Source: Porphyra umbilicalis (Eukaryota; Rhodophyta; Bangiophyceae; Bangiales; Bangiaceae). Taken from it: a stretch of DNA of 64,000 bases. The stretch lies in assembly GCA_002049455.2 (NCBI GenBank), contig KV918912.1:1-64000 (forward strand), in the 5' to 3' direction. Of this stretch, positions 22,010 to 33,238 are shown piece by piece. Each line of letters begins with the position of its first letter. The first letter of the stretch is position 1. The notes below the pieces were generated by a model, which was not told where the DNA came from, did not search any database, and was given only the letters and a program-made list of their open reading frames with translations. The translations under genes and the position numbers were made by a program.

Positions 22010-25000
22010 ACCCGTGGACGTCGGGCCGGCAGGCAGCGGCGGTGGTGGGCCGTGAGCTCGCGGTGCCCCGGCCGTTGACGAATCAGGGTCGTTCCCCCTC
22101 AGCGATGGGTGTGTCTGAACATGGACGCTGTTTGCGTACGGTCAGCCCGCCCACAAAGAGCTGCTCGCCACCGCGCTTTGCACTTGTACGTGCCTTTCTG
22201 GGGGTTTTATTGGTGCCGTGGACTTGAATATCACCCCGGTCTTGACCCTAGTATTCGGGCGGGGCGTTAAGGCAGATGTGGCTACATTGCAGGAGCCTGA
22301 ATTTCAAGGTGGGCCCCCCTTTGTTTCCTCCACAACCGACCCGTCCCGTGCTTTCTGGTCACCAGACAATCCCAGGTACAACGTGTGCTCACGCACACTG
22401 TGCCTTCTCGGTTCTTCGCAACGGTTACAGAGCCGCCGTCTCTAAACATCCTTCGAAGTAACTGCACAACGCAAGAACTTCCTGTCATGGCATCGGCTTA
22501 GATCCGACCTCGTCGTCGAGTACACCAAATGGCGCCGCCGTGCCGGTGGGCTGCTACCGTGCTCCGGGCGTCGACTGAGGCCGCCGGCTTTAACATGCGG
22601 ACGGACCTGGGAGGCTCTTAGTGGGCGCTCAGCCGAGATCACTGCGGAGGGCGCCTCGGTACAGGCTAGCCCGGCAGTCACACGGTGCCGGCGTCATAGG
22701 CCCGCTCGTCTGCATTGTCTCGTTCTCGAGCATTCTTTTTCTAACTACGATCGCCGCATGGGCCCTCAGAGCCATCCTGGCCGCCGTTGAAAAGCCCGTC
22801 CCGGACCCCGTCATAGGGGGCACCAGACGAGACAACGGCATGCCTGAGGCGGGCGACGGCATCAAAACATCCATTGAATATGTCATAGCTCTGTGACTGA
22901 TGTAGTGGCAGGCGCAGTCAGCCTGGTCCCGCGTAACGACGTTGAGCTGCGACTTCGAGAAGCGCCGTGGATGCGCCGTCAGCGCCCGCTGGGCTCTTGC
23001 TTTCGCTCTGCGCGGAGCACTTTGGCTGCCCGATGTCTTTCGTGTAAAAGAAGTCAACGTGCAAAGCACCTTTAGACGCCCTCAAACAGCTGACAGACAA
23101 AACGCCGAAAGCGTGTCGTCCGTCGCCAGGTCGACTTCGAAGCTCGTCTCCTGCAAAACGCTTCACAAGAAGACGAAAGCCTTGCTGGAAGAGATTCTTG
23201 GGGTGTCGAAGGCGGCCGCATACGTCTCAAGTCGACGTTGGGAGCGGCACTTGTCGCCGCATTTTGCGAGTCACGCCCAGCGCCGCGCATAGATAGCCGC
23301 AGGGCGAGAATAGCGGTCATCGCAGCGGACCGACGGGCGCAGCAACCCGTAACAATTGAAAACGTGCAGAAGCGGCGGTAGCCACCTGCAGCTGGGCTGG
23401 TGAACGAAGACGAGCCGGAATGTGCTTGCTACATCCGCCTAGGGCGTCAGCCGTGGCTGCCCGCCGTGGGGGCAGGGATTTTCCACTTCTAAACGGGGGA
23501 CGGCGGCCGCAGCTGCCTGCAGCAGGAAACGGCGATCGCCGCGAGGGGCGGCGACAGCCGCGGCTGGTCAGCGCTAGCAGGAGTCAAGTGCCTTTCCGGG
23601 CTCAAAACGGCGCCCACAATGAGCAGGAGGCGGCCTCAGTCGGCTTGGTAGCTCCACGTGGGTGACGAGCCGAGAATCACTGTCGCCCGGACAATTTCTC
23701 GTCCTGTTAGATTGTAGGTGGCAACGGGATGCAGCCTTGTCTACTTCTGAACTCATCTCGACATCAAGAACAACACCTGTGATCAGACGCACCGGCTCTG
23801 AGCGCCCAGTAGCGCTCCAAAGCACGGTAAAGAGGGTTGTTCAAGTGCCCAGGGCCGCTTGACGGCCGTGATCCGGAATTCATAGGACGCAACTGCGAGA
23901 CAGCTGCTGCAGCACAGAGGAAAGCTGCCATGGATCCTTCAGTGACTTGCTTTCAATCTACGACATCTGAAGCGGCATGAGATGTCGCCTTTCTGAGCTA
24001 CATACAGGCGAGACGCGCGAGCCATCTGTTGCAACCTGCCGCCCGCGACGTGCCCGGAAATGTCGCGGCTGACAGCGCGGCCAGAGCGTCCGCCATCACT
24101 GGCATGTACGACCGGCACCTGGACGCGCGTAATGACACCCCACACTGCTGGCGTCGCCCTCTTCTGGACAAGAGTACGCGTACGATACAGCCTAGGGGGT
24201 CGCCCGTGTGCGGGACAATAACGGGTCCGGATTGACTTGATTGAAGTCCAAGCATGCAGTTCGCTGTGGCGTACAAATATACGTTGCCCAAGAGCAAAGT
24301 GGCCTCACATGCGTACTTGACAACTGTGTCAACATCAGAAAGTAGCGCCCCTCAAACACTGGCCATTGTCGGCAGATCCCATGATATTCAATGTCAGCTT
24401 AGCTGCTGCTTAGCATTTGGCAGTGCCTGGGTCAGTCAAAGACGACCAGCACCTTGTTCGCTCTGGAGAAGACTGCCCAAGGGAAAGCTGTGTGATGCCA
24501 AGTGCATCCTTTCCGCTTTGGGACATCTCGTTGTCCGCACCACTGGAGGCTGCCAAGTTCTGACAACATGCGTCAGCAGCACACGTTAATCAGTCAGGGC
24601 CGGGAGTACAAGCGGACTCGAACTGGGAGAGATGTGAAGTGAAGCACAAAGCACAGGAGTGGTGCCTGAGCCATCCTAGGGAAGCCCATATGACGGCTGT
24701 TCGCGACAGCTCTATGGCTGCTGTTGGGTTGCTGATCGAACTCGTTGCAACACATCGCGCAGGGTACCTTGCTTGGCACGTAGCTTTCCTTTCGATTGTA
24801 CAGGTACCGAATGTAACACAACGAGCACACCATGGAGACCCCAAACGATCGAACAAATCGACATCAAAGACCTGTTACTCATGAACCCACGGAGAGCTCC
24901 CTCGCATCGAGTGCGAAGGCAGCGCTTCATCTCCGCGCCGCTCGTATTCGTGCACTTGTAGTGGTCAAACGAGTCTGGAAAGTTGTCCGAAGACATGGCC

Positions 25001-26654
25001 CAGCGGACATTGCCGCTTGATGCGCATTCGCCTCGGCCGACGTTAACCTTCCGTACCCCATCCTCGGTGCATGAAAACAGCCAAGAGCCGTTGAAGCCAG
25101 CTGTTTATGTGAAACAAAACCAATCAAAGCATGCACAAGCACACCCTGGGACAGGCATAGCAAGCAGAGAACAGAACCAAGAACTCCTGACGGGTGGAGG
25201 ACAGCGACACTCGTGTCAGTTTCTAATGAACGCAGCTTGCGGAGACGATGGTCAGCAGCCACCCGCAGTGCCGAGATGCCCTCATAAAAACGGTCGGTCA
25301 TACCTGCTATTTGGCCAAGTGGCTTCGCCAAACCCACTGCCAGCCGACGGCTGCGCCACCGCCATCGTCGCGGTGGGCTTTGTCCTCCCCTGTGCCACAC
25401 CGAACAGACGACGGTCGCTCAATCCGGGTTTTGTCGCCCTGTCGGTGCACCAGTGTAACGCAGACCATCCAAAAACAAACACCATTACAAAGTGAGAAGC
25501 AATAAAGCAGCCGAAGAGCGAAGGCGACGCGGAAGCTCAGCGGTGCTCGTGTCAGTGCCCGGAATGAAAATGCTGCACGAGGAGATGCCGAGACAGAGCC
25601 ACACCAGTCTCCAGTGCCAGCCTAACCGCACGGTTTGGCTTACCTGCCCCGAGCAGCATCGCCCTCAATTATGACGGGCCGCGCCGGACGCTGCGACGCG
25701 GGAGAAGATCCCCGTCGTCCTCTTCCTCCCTCGTGCGAAAAGAACCTGACGATGATGCATGGGAAAGGTGACGAGCAGCAGTCCGTGAAAAACAAAAAAG
25801 CCATAGCAACCAAAAGCACACAACGGTCCAGACAGCGCGCACGGCGAAAGCGAGGGAACATGGCGCGAGGAGGAAGAGGAACAGCGGTTGTCACGTCAGA
25901 ACCTATAAAACAACTCAGGAAACTCATGTGGAGGCACACCGGCGGCCAGAATTCAACCCCGAAGCCCACATGGGCTTACCGGCGGGTTGTCATGGCGGCC
26001 TGAAAGGCACGGCTCATCGCGAGCAACGGAGAGGCGGGCAAAAGTCGCGGTCGTCGCGATCGTACGCCGCGACGCAACGAAATGACTATAACCGCTCGAG
26101 AGCTGTTGTACAGGATCGGAGGAACAAAAGAACCACGAGAATCCGAAAGCACATGCGCAAAGTAGAGCGCGAGGAGAAAGAGGGCAAGCGGAATGGCAGT
26201 CGTGGCTGTGTCAGAAAACAGAATGAGCGCGCGCAGACCGTGGAACACGTTCTCTTCGGCGGCCTCACAGTTGGGCACGGGGCCCGGTCGCGCAATGCCG
26301 CACGAACCAAGAGCAACTTACGCTACAGCTCGGATGTGGCTGGGTGGTCGAGGAAGCGCTTGATGCCTGCGATTGATGGCGGCCGGGGAAGCGGGCGTTT
26401 TGCACAGCCATCGCTGTCAACGTTAGGCGGTGGTGGCCTGTCAGACCGTGCAGTAGACAGCGGCGACGACGGCGACTGTGATTCACCTACATTTGAAATT
26501 TTACGCATTGCTCTGTAACCAAATCGTCGGCGGACATCGTCCGGCACGAGGCATCGTTGCGTGCATCGTGCAACGCACGACACAATTGTGCTTCCGACAG
26601 GGCTGATCAACGACACGTGGGTCGTCAGGATCAAGACTCGTGAACAGGGCGTGG
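22010..26654. other. 4.6 kb without a supportable gene
   Basis: Short frames on both strands. Those at 22621-22896 (a hydrophobic segment CIVSFSSILFLTTIAAW), 25640-25969 (-) and 25976-26278 (-, hydrophobic) are the only ones with any character. None has a recognised domain or clear codon bias. No tandem or inverted repeats noted. Confidence 0.35.
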
Positions 26655-27000
26655 CCTGAGAAACCCCCCCTGTGCGTTTGAAACACTGCATTTTGGGTTC
26701 CAGGAGGGGGGGGGGGGGGGCACTGCTGCATTCCCGCTACGTGCTGCCGTTCAGCGGGACCGGCCCCGAGCAAGGCTGCGCTGCGCCGAGAGGTCACCAG
26801 TCGACTGTGACCGCAGCCTTCCGCTCACGCCCGATCCATCACAACTTCGCGTTCTTGCTGCATTCGAATGCGGCGGGCACCCACGGCGATTCGAGCAGGG
26901 TGGCGGATGGCGACGATCGGAATATGTTGCGGACTCGGGCTGCACAGCGAGATGACGATCGATTTTGATTCCGATCGTAATCCATCCTGAGTTATCTGGA
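26655..27000 (-). repeat. Dispersed repeat R1, minisatellite unit and block c, copy 3
   Basis: Contains one inverted minisatellite unit (G-run at about 26705-26720, preceded by GAAACACTGCATTTTGGGTTCC) and block c at 26838-27000. With 27307-27381 and 27721-27788 it forms an R1 copy running colinear, in inverted orientation, with 12.90-14.26 kb. Only one minisatellite unit is present here against about eight there, so the array expanded or collapsed after duplication. Confidence 0.65.
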
Positions 27001-27306
27001 ACCTGTTCACGATCCATCTGTGGTGAGACACTGGGTTGTAGATTATTCATCGCGACTTATTCTTCGGCTGAGCCATGGTCAGCATCTAATTGCCAGCGAG
27101 TCATAAGATGAAGAACGGGATGGAGTCGAATCTGGGTGTCCCCGCGCGCGTGGCGGGCCCTGGAGCAACCGAATTGGCCACTGGGCCTTGGGTCACACGG
27201 CATTGGCTCGTGCAGGGCCCGAAGTCGTCAGCAGCACCCATCGCCTGTCTTCGAAAGGCCAGGAAGGTCGCTCACGACAATGAGCCGGAGACTCGAAGAG
27301 CCTGTT

Positions 27307-27381
27307 CTGAGCCGGGGACAAGTGGAGCATCTATTGAGGGGCTCTTTACGAAGTGTGGTGCGGAGGAGCTCTCTCATTGGT
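27307..27381 (+). repeat. Dispersed repeat R1 block b, copy 3
   Basis: Matches 715-789 (GAGCCGGGGACAAGTGG, ATCTATTGAGGGG, CTCTCATTGGTC). Part of the R1 copy at 26.66-27.79 kb. Confidence 0.6.
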
Positions 27382-27720
27382 CGAACTTCGAGCTGAGAGA
27401 GTGGGATGAGCAAGGCAAGCCGTCAGCGGTCCCGCAGAGGCAACATATGAGGTGACAATTGCCAGCCGCACGCAATAGTGCCCTCCACGTGTGCGCGTGG
27501 GGGACGTTTTGGTAGCGCAGCCCTGACAAGGCTGCCACGCGAGTGACAATCGGGCCCAGCAGCAAGTGAATCGGCCATCATGGGTTCCAAATGTGAACAG
27601 GAACTGACATCGAGCGGCTGTAATCGCTCAGCGTCGCCCAGAATCGCTGATCCGTCTGGTTCCTCTCAAGAGGTTTTCGCGATGCAGTCCAAACCGAAGA
27701 AGATTCGAGGCCAAATACGG

Positions 27721-27788
27721 CACATGTAGCATGTCGATGGTACTATTGATCTCGGCCGAGTGCTAGGTTTTTTGTGGAACGACTGAAC
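27721..27788 (+). repeat. Dispersed repeat R1 block a, copy 3
   Basis: Matches 1986-2054 and the reverse complement of 12901-12954 (ATGTCGATGGTACTATTGAT, CTCGGCCGAGTGCTAG, GTGGAACGACTG). Best-preserved pair is with the 12.9 kb copy. Confidence 0.7.
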
Positions 27789-27799
27789 ATTGTCATATG

Positions 27800-28467
27800 G
27801 TGGTTTTCTGATAAATGGCCACCCTGATGCACCAGTGGTGTGTCAATACCATTGTGGACCGATTAGTCTCGATTGTAAGCCAGATTGGGCTCGAGTTGGC
27901 TGCCTGCCAATGACAGGCCTGGTTCGCGGGATGACGACATTCGCGGTCGCTCCGCGGTTGTGCGCTTCCCACTCCGAGATGATGTCGCCATGCGTGCGGT
28001 CGCCATGCGCGACTGTTCTGTCCAAAAAGAAAAGATGCCCCAACTAGCACGCAGACCCGAGACTGTGGCACAGTGATGAGACCCAACAATGACCGTCGCT
28101 GGGGCCGAACAGTGCATGCCCCAGTTTCCCTGTCACAGCGTCGACGTAGGGACCGTCGCTGTCGTCAGGATCATTGGCAGCGACGCAACGACGGAGACTA
28201 GAAGAGGACCGTCACTGCGGCGGTCGGTGCGGGCTGTAGCGTTGGGGTTTCCAATTGCAGGGAAGTGGGCGGCGTGAGCGATCGTGACGGCGCGGGGCGG
28301 TGTTCTTGGGGCGGGGAGGAGGTCGTCGTCGTGCGTCGGGGTGGTCCGGTTTGCGCGGGCGGTGGCGGTGGTACGGGGCTCGGGGCCGTGTGGTAGCGCG
28401 CTGCGCTGCTTCGACGTATCAAGGAGGACGGAACGGCGCAGGACGCTCGTACGTCGTACAAGGCGGT
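27800..28467. other. Spacer upstream of Cys/His gene A
   Basis: No gene recognised. The last 200 bp are CpG-rich and could hold the promoter of the gene starting at 28468; no TATA or initiator stands out. Confidence 0.35.
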
Positions 28468-29847
28468 ATGAAATGCAGCATTTGTCATTATGTGAGCCCG
28501 CCGGACGGCCGCACACACACTGCCCGGACGTGCCCCCTCAAGCAGACGCAGTGCCGCCGGAGCCTGCGAGAGGACCACCTGTTTTATGAGGCCGGGCAGT
28601 GTGTGAGCGCGGGCTGTGTGCACAAGCAGAAATGCAACACGTGCGACATCACGGGTCACCTGTACGGTACGCAGGCACTCACCATCAACAGGTGGAAGTT
28701 GAACAACAAGGGCCGGATGGTGCGCAAGCAGACGACGCAGCCGCTTTGCAAAGACGATTTTGTCTGCACGCTGATGACAGAGGAGTCCATCCGCAGCATG
28801 GTGGACAACTCTCTGAGCGTGTCCACTGCAGCCGCCCATGACGCCCACCAGCGGCGCGTGGCAACGTCGCGCCTACGCGCCAACACCAACGCCGAGTGCC
28901 TCGACATCGACGAGACGGTGCAGGTCATGGAGCAGCTCGGCAGCAAAGCGGCGGTGCTTCAAAAGCAGAACAAGGTCGGGTTTTAGACGCTGTACAAGAA
29001 CGCGCACTTGGGAGCCGTTGCTGCGGGCCACCTGGCCGCGTCGGCCGCGGAGAGCAGCATGGACGACGCAACCCCCCCGTCCTCGGACGGAGAATAAAAA
29101 GTTGACGACCTGGCCACCTCGAGCGATGACGGCGAGGAGAGGCCTGTGGGGCCTGGTGTGAGCGGCAAGGGGAAGGGGCGCGCTCGTCGTGGCGTCAATA
29201 AGCTGGACGCGATGCGGACGCACCGCGCGCGGAGACAGAACCGAACAGACCGTTACGTTTCTGCTGTGGTGAAAGGGCAACGGCGGTCCCCCACAGCAGC
29301 CTCCGCGACGAAGAGCAGAGGAGCCAAGGGCAACGAGGGAAAGGCCAGCATTGGGGAAGCGATTGCTGTGGAGGCGCAAGCCGCTTCAGAAGAGGCAGAG
29401 GCGAGGACGCGCGGGTGGCCGCTGGCAACTCGCCACCGCTTTGAGGACTACCTGCCGGTTTTCTTCTCCCCGCGGTGTGGCGGTACACCTCCACTGCAAG
29501 TTGCGCACGGTGCTGCTATGGAGCTCTACCAGTGCCCGATGGCTGAGGTGGATGCAGATATGGCGGGTCTCATCGTGCGGGGGGCCACGAACAAGCAGGT
29601 GCGCGGGTACATGCTCACGTCCGGGACCATATGCGCCGCGCAGGTCGCCGAGTGGCTGTGCTCGGCGATGCCCGATGCTCTGCGCTCCGCCACTCTTCCG
29701 AGCAAGGCGTACGCTGTGGTGCTGATGGTGGCAAAGCAGGCGGCAACTTCCGCTGCTGCTTCGGGTGTCGGTTTGGCCGGCGCGGCAGCGGTATTGGGTG
29801 ACGGTGCGGCTGCGGCCGCACAGGCTGCAGCGAGTGAAGGTGCATGA
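28468..29847 (+). CDS. Cys/His zinc-knuckle family gene (copy A), two in-frame stops
   Basis: ATG at 28468 (MKCSIC). Module 1 is CSICHYV...HTARTC (CxxC, 12-residue loop, HxxxxC), then CPLKQTQC. Module 2 has CVSAGCVHKQKCNTCDITGH, ending CxxC-x3-GH, followed by LTINRW and DFVCTLMTEE. A helical middle and a basic, lysine/arginine-rich stretch (about residues 235-265) follow, then a C-terminal domain with IVRGATNKQVRGYMLTSG. The frame spans 460 codons with sustained GC-rich third positions, broken by TAG at 28984-28986 and TAA at 29095-29097. The first part alone would be 172 aa. Modules align with the genes at 14585 and 35727, and the C-terminal part with 15891-16335. Zinc binding is inferred from spacing; the HTARTCP end recalls knuckles of MuDR/FAR1-type proteins. 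Role unknown. Confidence 0.6.
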
Positions 29848-30233
29848 GCTGCATCGGGGCCACCGAGTACGGCCTTAATGGCGGCCCACCCTGTGACAGC
29901 AGTAGCGACCGTCTGTTCGGTTGCGACGGGACGAGGTGCAGCCGCGTCAGATCCTCCACGGCCATCGGCTGCAGCCCGGCTGTCCCCACCTTCTGCAGCG
30001 GCTGTTGATGAAGTGCGCACCGGTGTCGCTGCGCCGGGAGTTTTGCCGCATGGGAGTCTCTAATCGCGGCACGTGGGTCTGGGGTGGGGGGTGTGGGTAC
30101 GAACCTGACCGGTGCTCGTGAACAACGAGAGGTGTGACACATAGCGTCAGCGACTCAGTTGGGGTTGGTGGATCGGCGCCTCTTTTAAGGCGCGGGGCGT
30201 AGTCTTGCATTGTAGGGGGTTTGAGGGTGTAGG
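29848..30233. other. Spacer after gene A
   Basis: The open minus frames over 29526-30142 are antisense to gene A or its 3' flank. No polyadenylation signal was identified. Nothing else seen. Confidence 0.35.
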
Positions 30234-30920
30234 GTGTTTGCGCACACCCACTCGCGCACGCGTGGTCACTCGTGGTCAAGAGAATCCCATGTTTATCACA
30301 TCTCCAAGGTGGCGAGACAGGCACGGCGCGGAAGCGTCGTGCCCGCGGCCGTGGCGAGCAGGCCGACCGGCGAGGGCGGAGGAGTGGCGACGGCACTCTC
30401 GACGGCCGCGACCGCGTCGGCGCTCTCAACACCAGCGCAACAGCGCCGGGCGGCCAACGTTTGTAGGCTATGGCGGCCGCCGTGCCCGCGGCGCCAGCGC
30501 CAGCGTTGTCGGCCACTAAAGGACTCAATTGCTGACAGTGTTGCTGCCTCATCGGCTGGACGGCGCAGTACGGGGGGGAGAGAGGGCGGGGGGATAGGGG
30601 GAGGAGTAGATGCCAGGCGGTCTCCGACCACACCGCGGCGAGCATCAAACGCGGCGTGCGCAACGCGCGCGTGGGAAGCCGCCGCGCCGGCAAGCGGACG
30701 CAAGCAGGCAAGGGCATGGGTAGCCGGTCTCCCGCCGCGCGACCCGTCCGCACGCCGCGGTTTCCGCCAGGCAAGGGCACTGTCAAGAAAAGGGGAGCGT
30801 GCGGGCGAGGTGGTGGCTCGAAGTCAACAGCTATTGCTTCGCGATCCCACTAAGTCGATGCGAGAATTGGCAGCGGAAAGACGTCACAGGCCACAGGGAG
30901 GTGGACGCAAGACGAAATGA
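30234..30920 (+). CDS. Hypothetical basic protein or exon
   Basis: Open frame of 228 codons without an ATG near its 5' end, so an exon if real. It is Ala/Arg-rich and ends LLLRDPTKSMRELAAERRHR, which faintly recalls the N-terminal helix of some transposases and phage-type repressors (DP-x-x-SMR-x-LA); this is too little to name it. The opposing minus frame 30296-30703 is also open. Confidence 0.2.
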   Translation: MFAHTHSRTRGHSWSRESHVYHISKVARQARRGSVVPAAVASRPTGEGGGVATALSTAATASALSTPAQQRRAANVCRLWRPPCPRRQRQRCRPLKDSIADSVAASSAGRRSTGGREGGGIGGGVDARRSPTTPRRASNAACATRAWEAAAPASGRKQARAWVAGLPPRDPSARRGFRQARALSRKGERAGEVVARSQQLLLRDPTKSMRELAAERRHRPQGGGRKTK

Positions 30921-32020
30921 TCACCACGTGCCATTCCCTGAGGCACCACCGGCACGAGATCTGTCAGCGCAGCGGGCTTACGTGGTTCCGACTTCAGCAG
31001 AGCCCAAAATCATGTGCCTGGAGCGAGGCGCTCAGAACGCATTACCCGTGGCCTTGGGCCCACCCTCGCAAACGCCTACCTCAGGCCACCTTTTCACAGT
31101 GCCACCGCTTTCGGGCCAGATTGCTGCCCACTATGCACGGCACGAGCGTTCTTCCATTGCTCGCCCGAGCAGGCCGGCACTGCTCGCGGACGCTGCCGGC
31201 ACTGTTCGCGCACGCCCCTGCTCCCTTCCCCTGGCATGGCCCCTGGGGCCCGCAGATCGCTGCTCCCGCAGCGGTACGGACCGGTCCGCCACTGCAGCAC
31301 AACTGTCGCAGCGCGAGTGCACGGGGTCTGGCCACAGCGTACCAGCGGTCTTGTGGGCAATATGCCCAAGGTGCTGACAGTTTCTCAAGCAACCGATCGA
31401 GGACCCAGCCCCCTGCCCAATTGTCGCCGTCCGTGTCGCATCATCTCCTTTGCAGTGCAAGAGCGCCAAAGGGGCTGGTGTCCGAGCCTCCTCACAGCCA
31501 CCAGATTGCCAGTGGCTCCTCTCACAGCCACCAGGTACCCAGGGGCCCGTCGTACAGCCTCGAGCATTGGACGCGCGCTGTGACTAGTGAAGCACATTTT
31601 GACCGTCGGATTGTACCCGGTTCCCCTCAGACACCATCGAGGCACGATAAACGGCGACCCGTGGCCGCACAATCCGACCACGTGCAGGTTCTGACCTCGA
31701 TACGACAGCCGTGCGGCAGGAATGCAGGATACTTGATGTGCCAGGGGCCAGGCAGAGATACCGACGTGGGCTCTGTCCGGGAGACAAAGGCATTGGGACG
31801 ACTGCGACGTGTGTGCTCGTTCCGCGCACGAAGGAGTAAAGCCACAGGCCACCTTTTACCGGCTGGTGCCAACGGCGGTGGGTGCCCTTTGCCGGCGCCC
31901 CGTGTGGCGTTGTGCTCTGCGTTCTCCCAAAGGCATCTCTCTTGGACTTGGCGTTGCATCGTCTCACACGCAGCAGGGATCACTTCCTTGTTCGCGGGGG
32001 TACCCCACCAGCACTTACAC
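30921..32020. other. Region upstream of the ePHD gene
   Basis: Several frames are open through here, including one continuous with the ePHD frame from 30917. Its upstream translation is low-complexity Pro/Ser/His/Arg-rich, unlike the protein after 32021, and competing frames are equally open. A short direct duplication (CTCACAGCCACCAG near 31490 and 31520) is present. CCCCACCAG just before 32015 could be a 3' splice site. Confidence 0.35.
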
Positions 32021-33181
32021 ATGAGCTACTCACCGCCCCCGTCGCCTCCTGCGTCCGCCCCACCCCCTCCAGCGTCTCCACGTCCCCCCTACAACAAGGG
32101 CATTCCAATGATATCTCTGATCACGCCACCGTCCTCACCTGTGAGGGCCATCGGGGCCGCCGAGCCGGGGTCTACGTCCCCTCAAGAGCCGACCCCTTCT
32201 CCGGCTTCGTCACCGGGCACCGAGCACAGGCCAGCAGCATTGGCTGGCAGCCAACCAAGACAACCTGGTCTCGAGTACCCGTCGACTCGGGCAACGCGGT
32301 GGCGGGCTGACCGTGAAGCGGCGCGATGGGCTCGTTTCGTTGCAGCTGATGCGCGCCGCATCCGGAGCGCGATATTTGGTCCAGCTATGCCGCCGTACGA
32401 GGGCAAGGGGAAAGGCAGAGCCAAGGCTGTCGGCGGCCCGTCCGTCGGTGACGTGGTGGGCGCCAGTGCCGGCGATTTGGGCGGCGCCGTCTCGGTAAGT
32501 GGCGGCCCCGCAGGCGGCCGCAACAGGACGAAGAACGAGAAGGCACCGGCAAGGGTGGGCGGCTCGGCGCGCGTTGGCATCAAGAAACTGAGGCCGAGAA
32601 AGGGCGGCAGCTCAGTGGACGGCCGCGACGGCAAGAGCAACACTCCTTCCGCAGACGAGCGGGACGGGCCCACGTGCGACTTTTGCCCGGTGGTCAACCG
32701 CAATGGGGGAACTCTGCCATCACCAATGCTGGGCCCCTTCACCAAGGGTAACATGCGAAAGCACATCTACGTGCATCACATCTGTGCAATGTGGGCACCC
32801 AAAGTGGTCCACGACCCCAACACAAACGAGCTCACAAATGTCATCGCTGCCTACCACCGCAGCCGGGAGTTGGAGTGTACGGTGTGCCTCGGCAAGGGCG
32901 CCACCGTTGGGTGCTACGTGGAGGCGTGCACGCGCGCGTACCATTATTGCTGCCTGTACGGCCGCCCGCCTCTTTCCCTGTCCCAACCAGAGAATAATGG
33001 ACCATGCACGAGGCACGATGAGTACTTCGCCGCCTTTTGCCCTGCGCACTCGGCCAACGCAAACGACGAGGTCTACATGAAGCAGATGAAGGCCGACGCG
33101 GAGCTGTCTACCTTTTTGAGCGAACGCTCAAGCGCCGTCGAGGCCGCCCTCGACGGGGCCCCCGGCCTAGGCACGGATTGA
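32021..33181 (+). CDS. Extended PHD (ePHD) finger protein
   Basis: ATG at 32021 (MSYSPPPSPP); 386 aa. A Pro-rich disordered N-terminus is followed by basic linkers with KGKGRAK and RPRKGG, then an extended PHD domain at about residues 218-343. Its zinc ligands are CDFC, HHICAMW, CTVCLGKGATVGC, CTRAYHYCC and CPAH, with an unusually long insertion (YGRPPLSLSQPENNGPCTRHDE) before the last pair, and a short acidic/helical tail. ePHD domains bind histones or DNA in chromatin regulators such as the JADE/BRPF, MLL and PHF6 proteins, so a nuclear chromatin role follows from the family. It stands alone here, without JmjC, SET or bromodomain in frame. The longer frame reaching back to 30917 is open but low-complexity, so the internal ATG was chosen; an upstream exon is possible. 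Confidence 0.75.
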   Translation: MSYSPPPSPPASAPPPPASPRPPYNKGIPMISLITPPSSPVRAIGAAEPGSTSPQEPTPSPASSPGTEHRPAALAGSQPRQPGLEYPSTRATRWRADREAARWARFVAADARRIRSAIFGPAMPPYEGKGKGRAKAVGGPSVGDVVGASAGDLGGAVSVSGGPAGGRNRTKNEKAPARVGGSARVGIKKLRPRKGGSSVDGRDGKSNTPSADERDGPTCDFCPVVNRNGGTLPSPMLGPFTKGNMRKHIYVHHICAMWAPKVVHDPNTNELTNVIAAYHRSRELECTVCLGKGATVGCYVEACTRAYHYCCLYGRPPLSLSQPENNGPCTRHDEYFAAFCPAHSANANDEVYMKQMKADAELSTFLSERSSAVEAALDGAPGLGTD

Positions 33182-33238
33182 CCAAGCTTTGGGGTGACCG
33201 GGATCCGTGGCCATGAGACGTAGACAATCTTTTGCCGG

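Noticed and set aside
30917-32020. Upstream 368 codons of the ePHD frame as part of the protein
   Set aside because: Low-complexity Pro/Ser/His/Arg translation with competing frames equally open; the internal ATG at 32021 begins the protein-like part.
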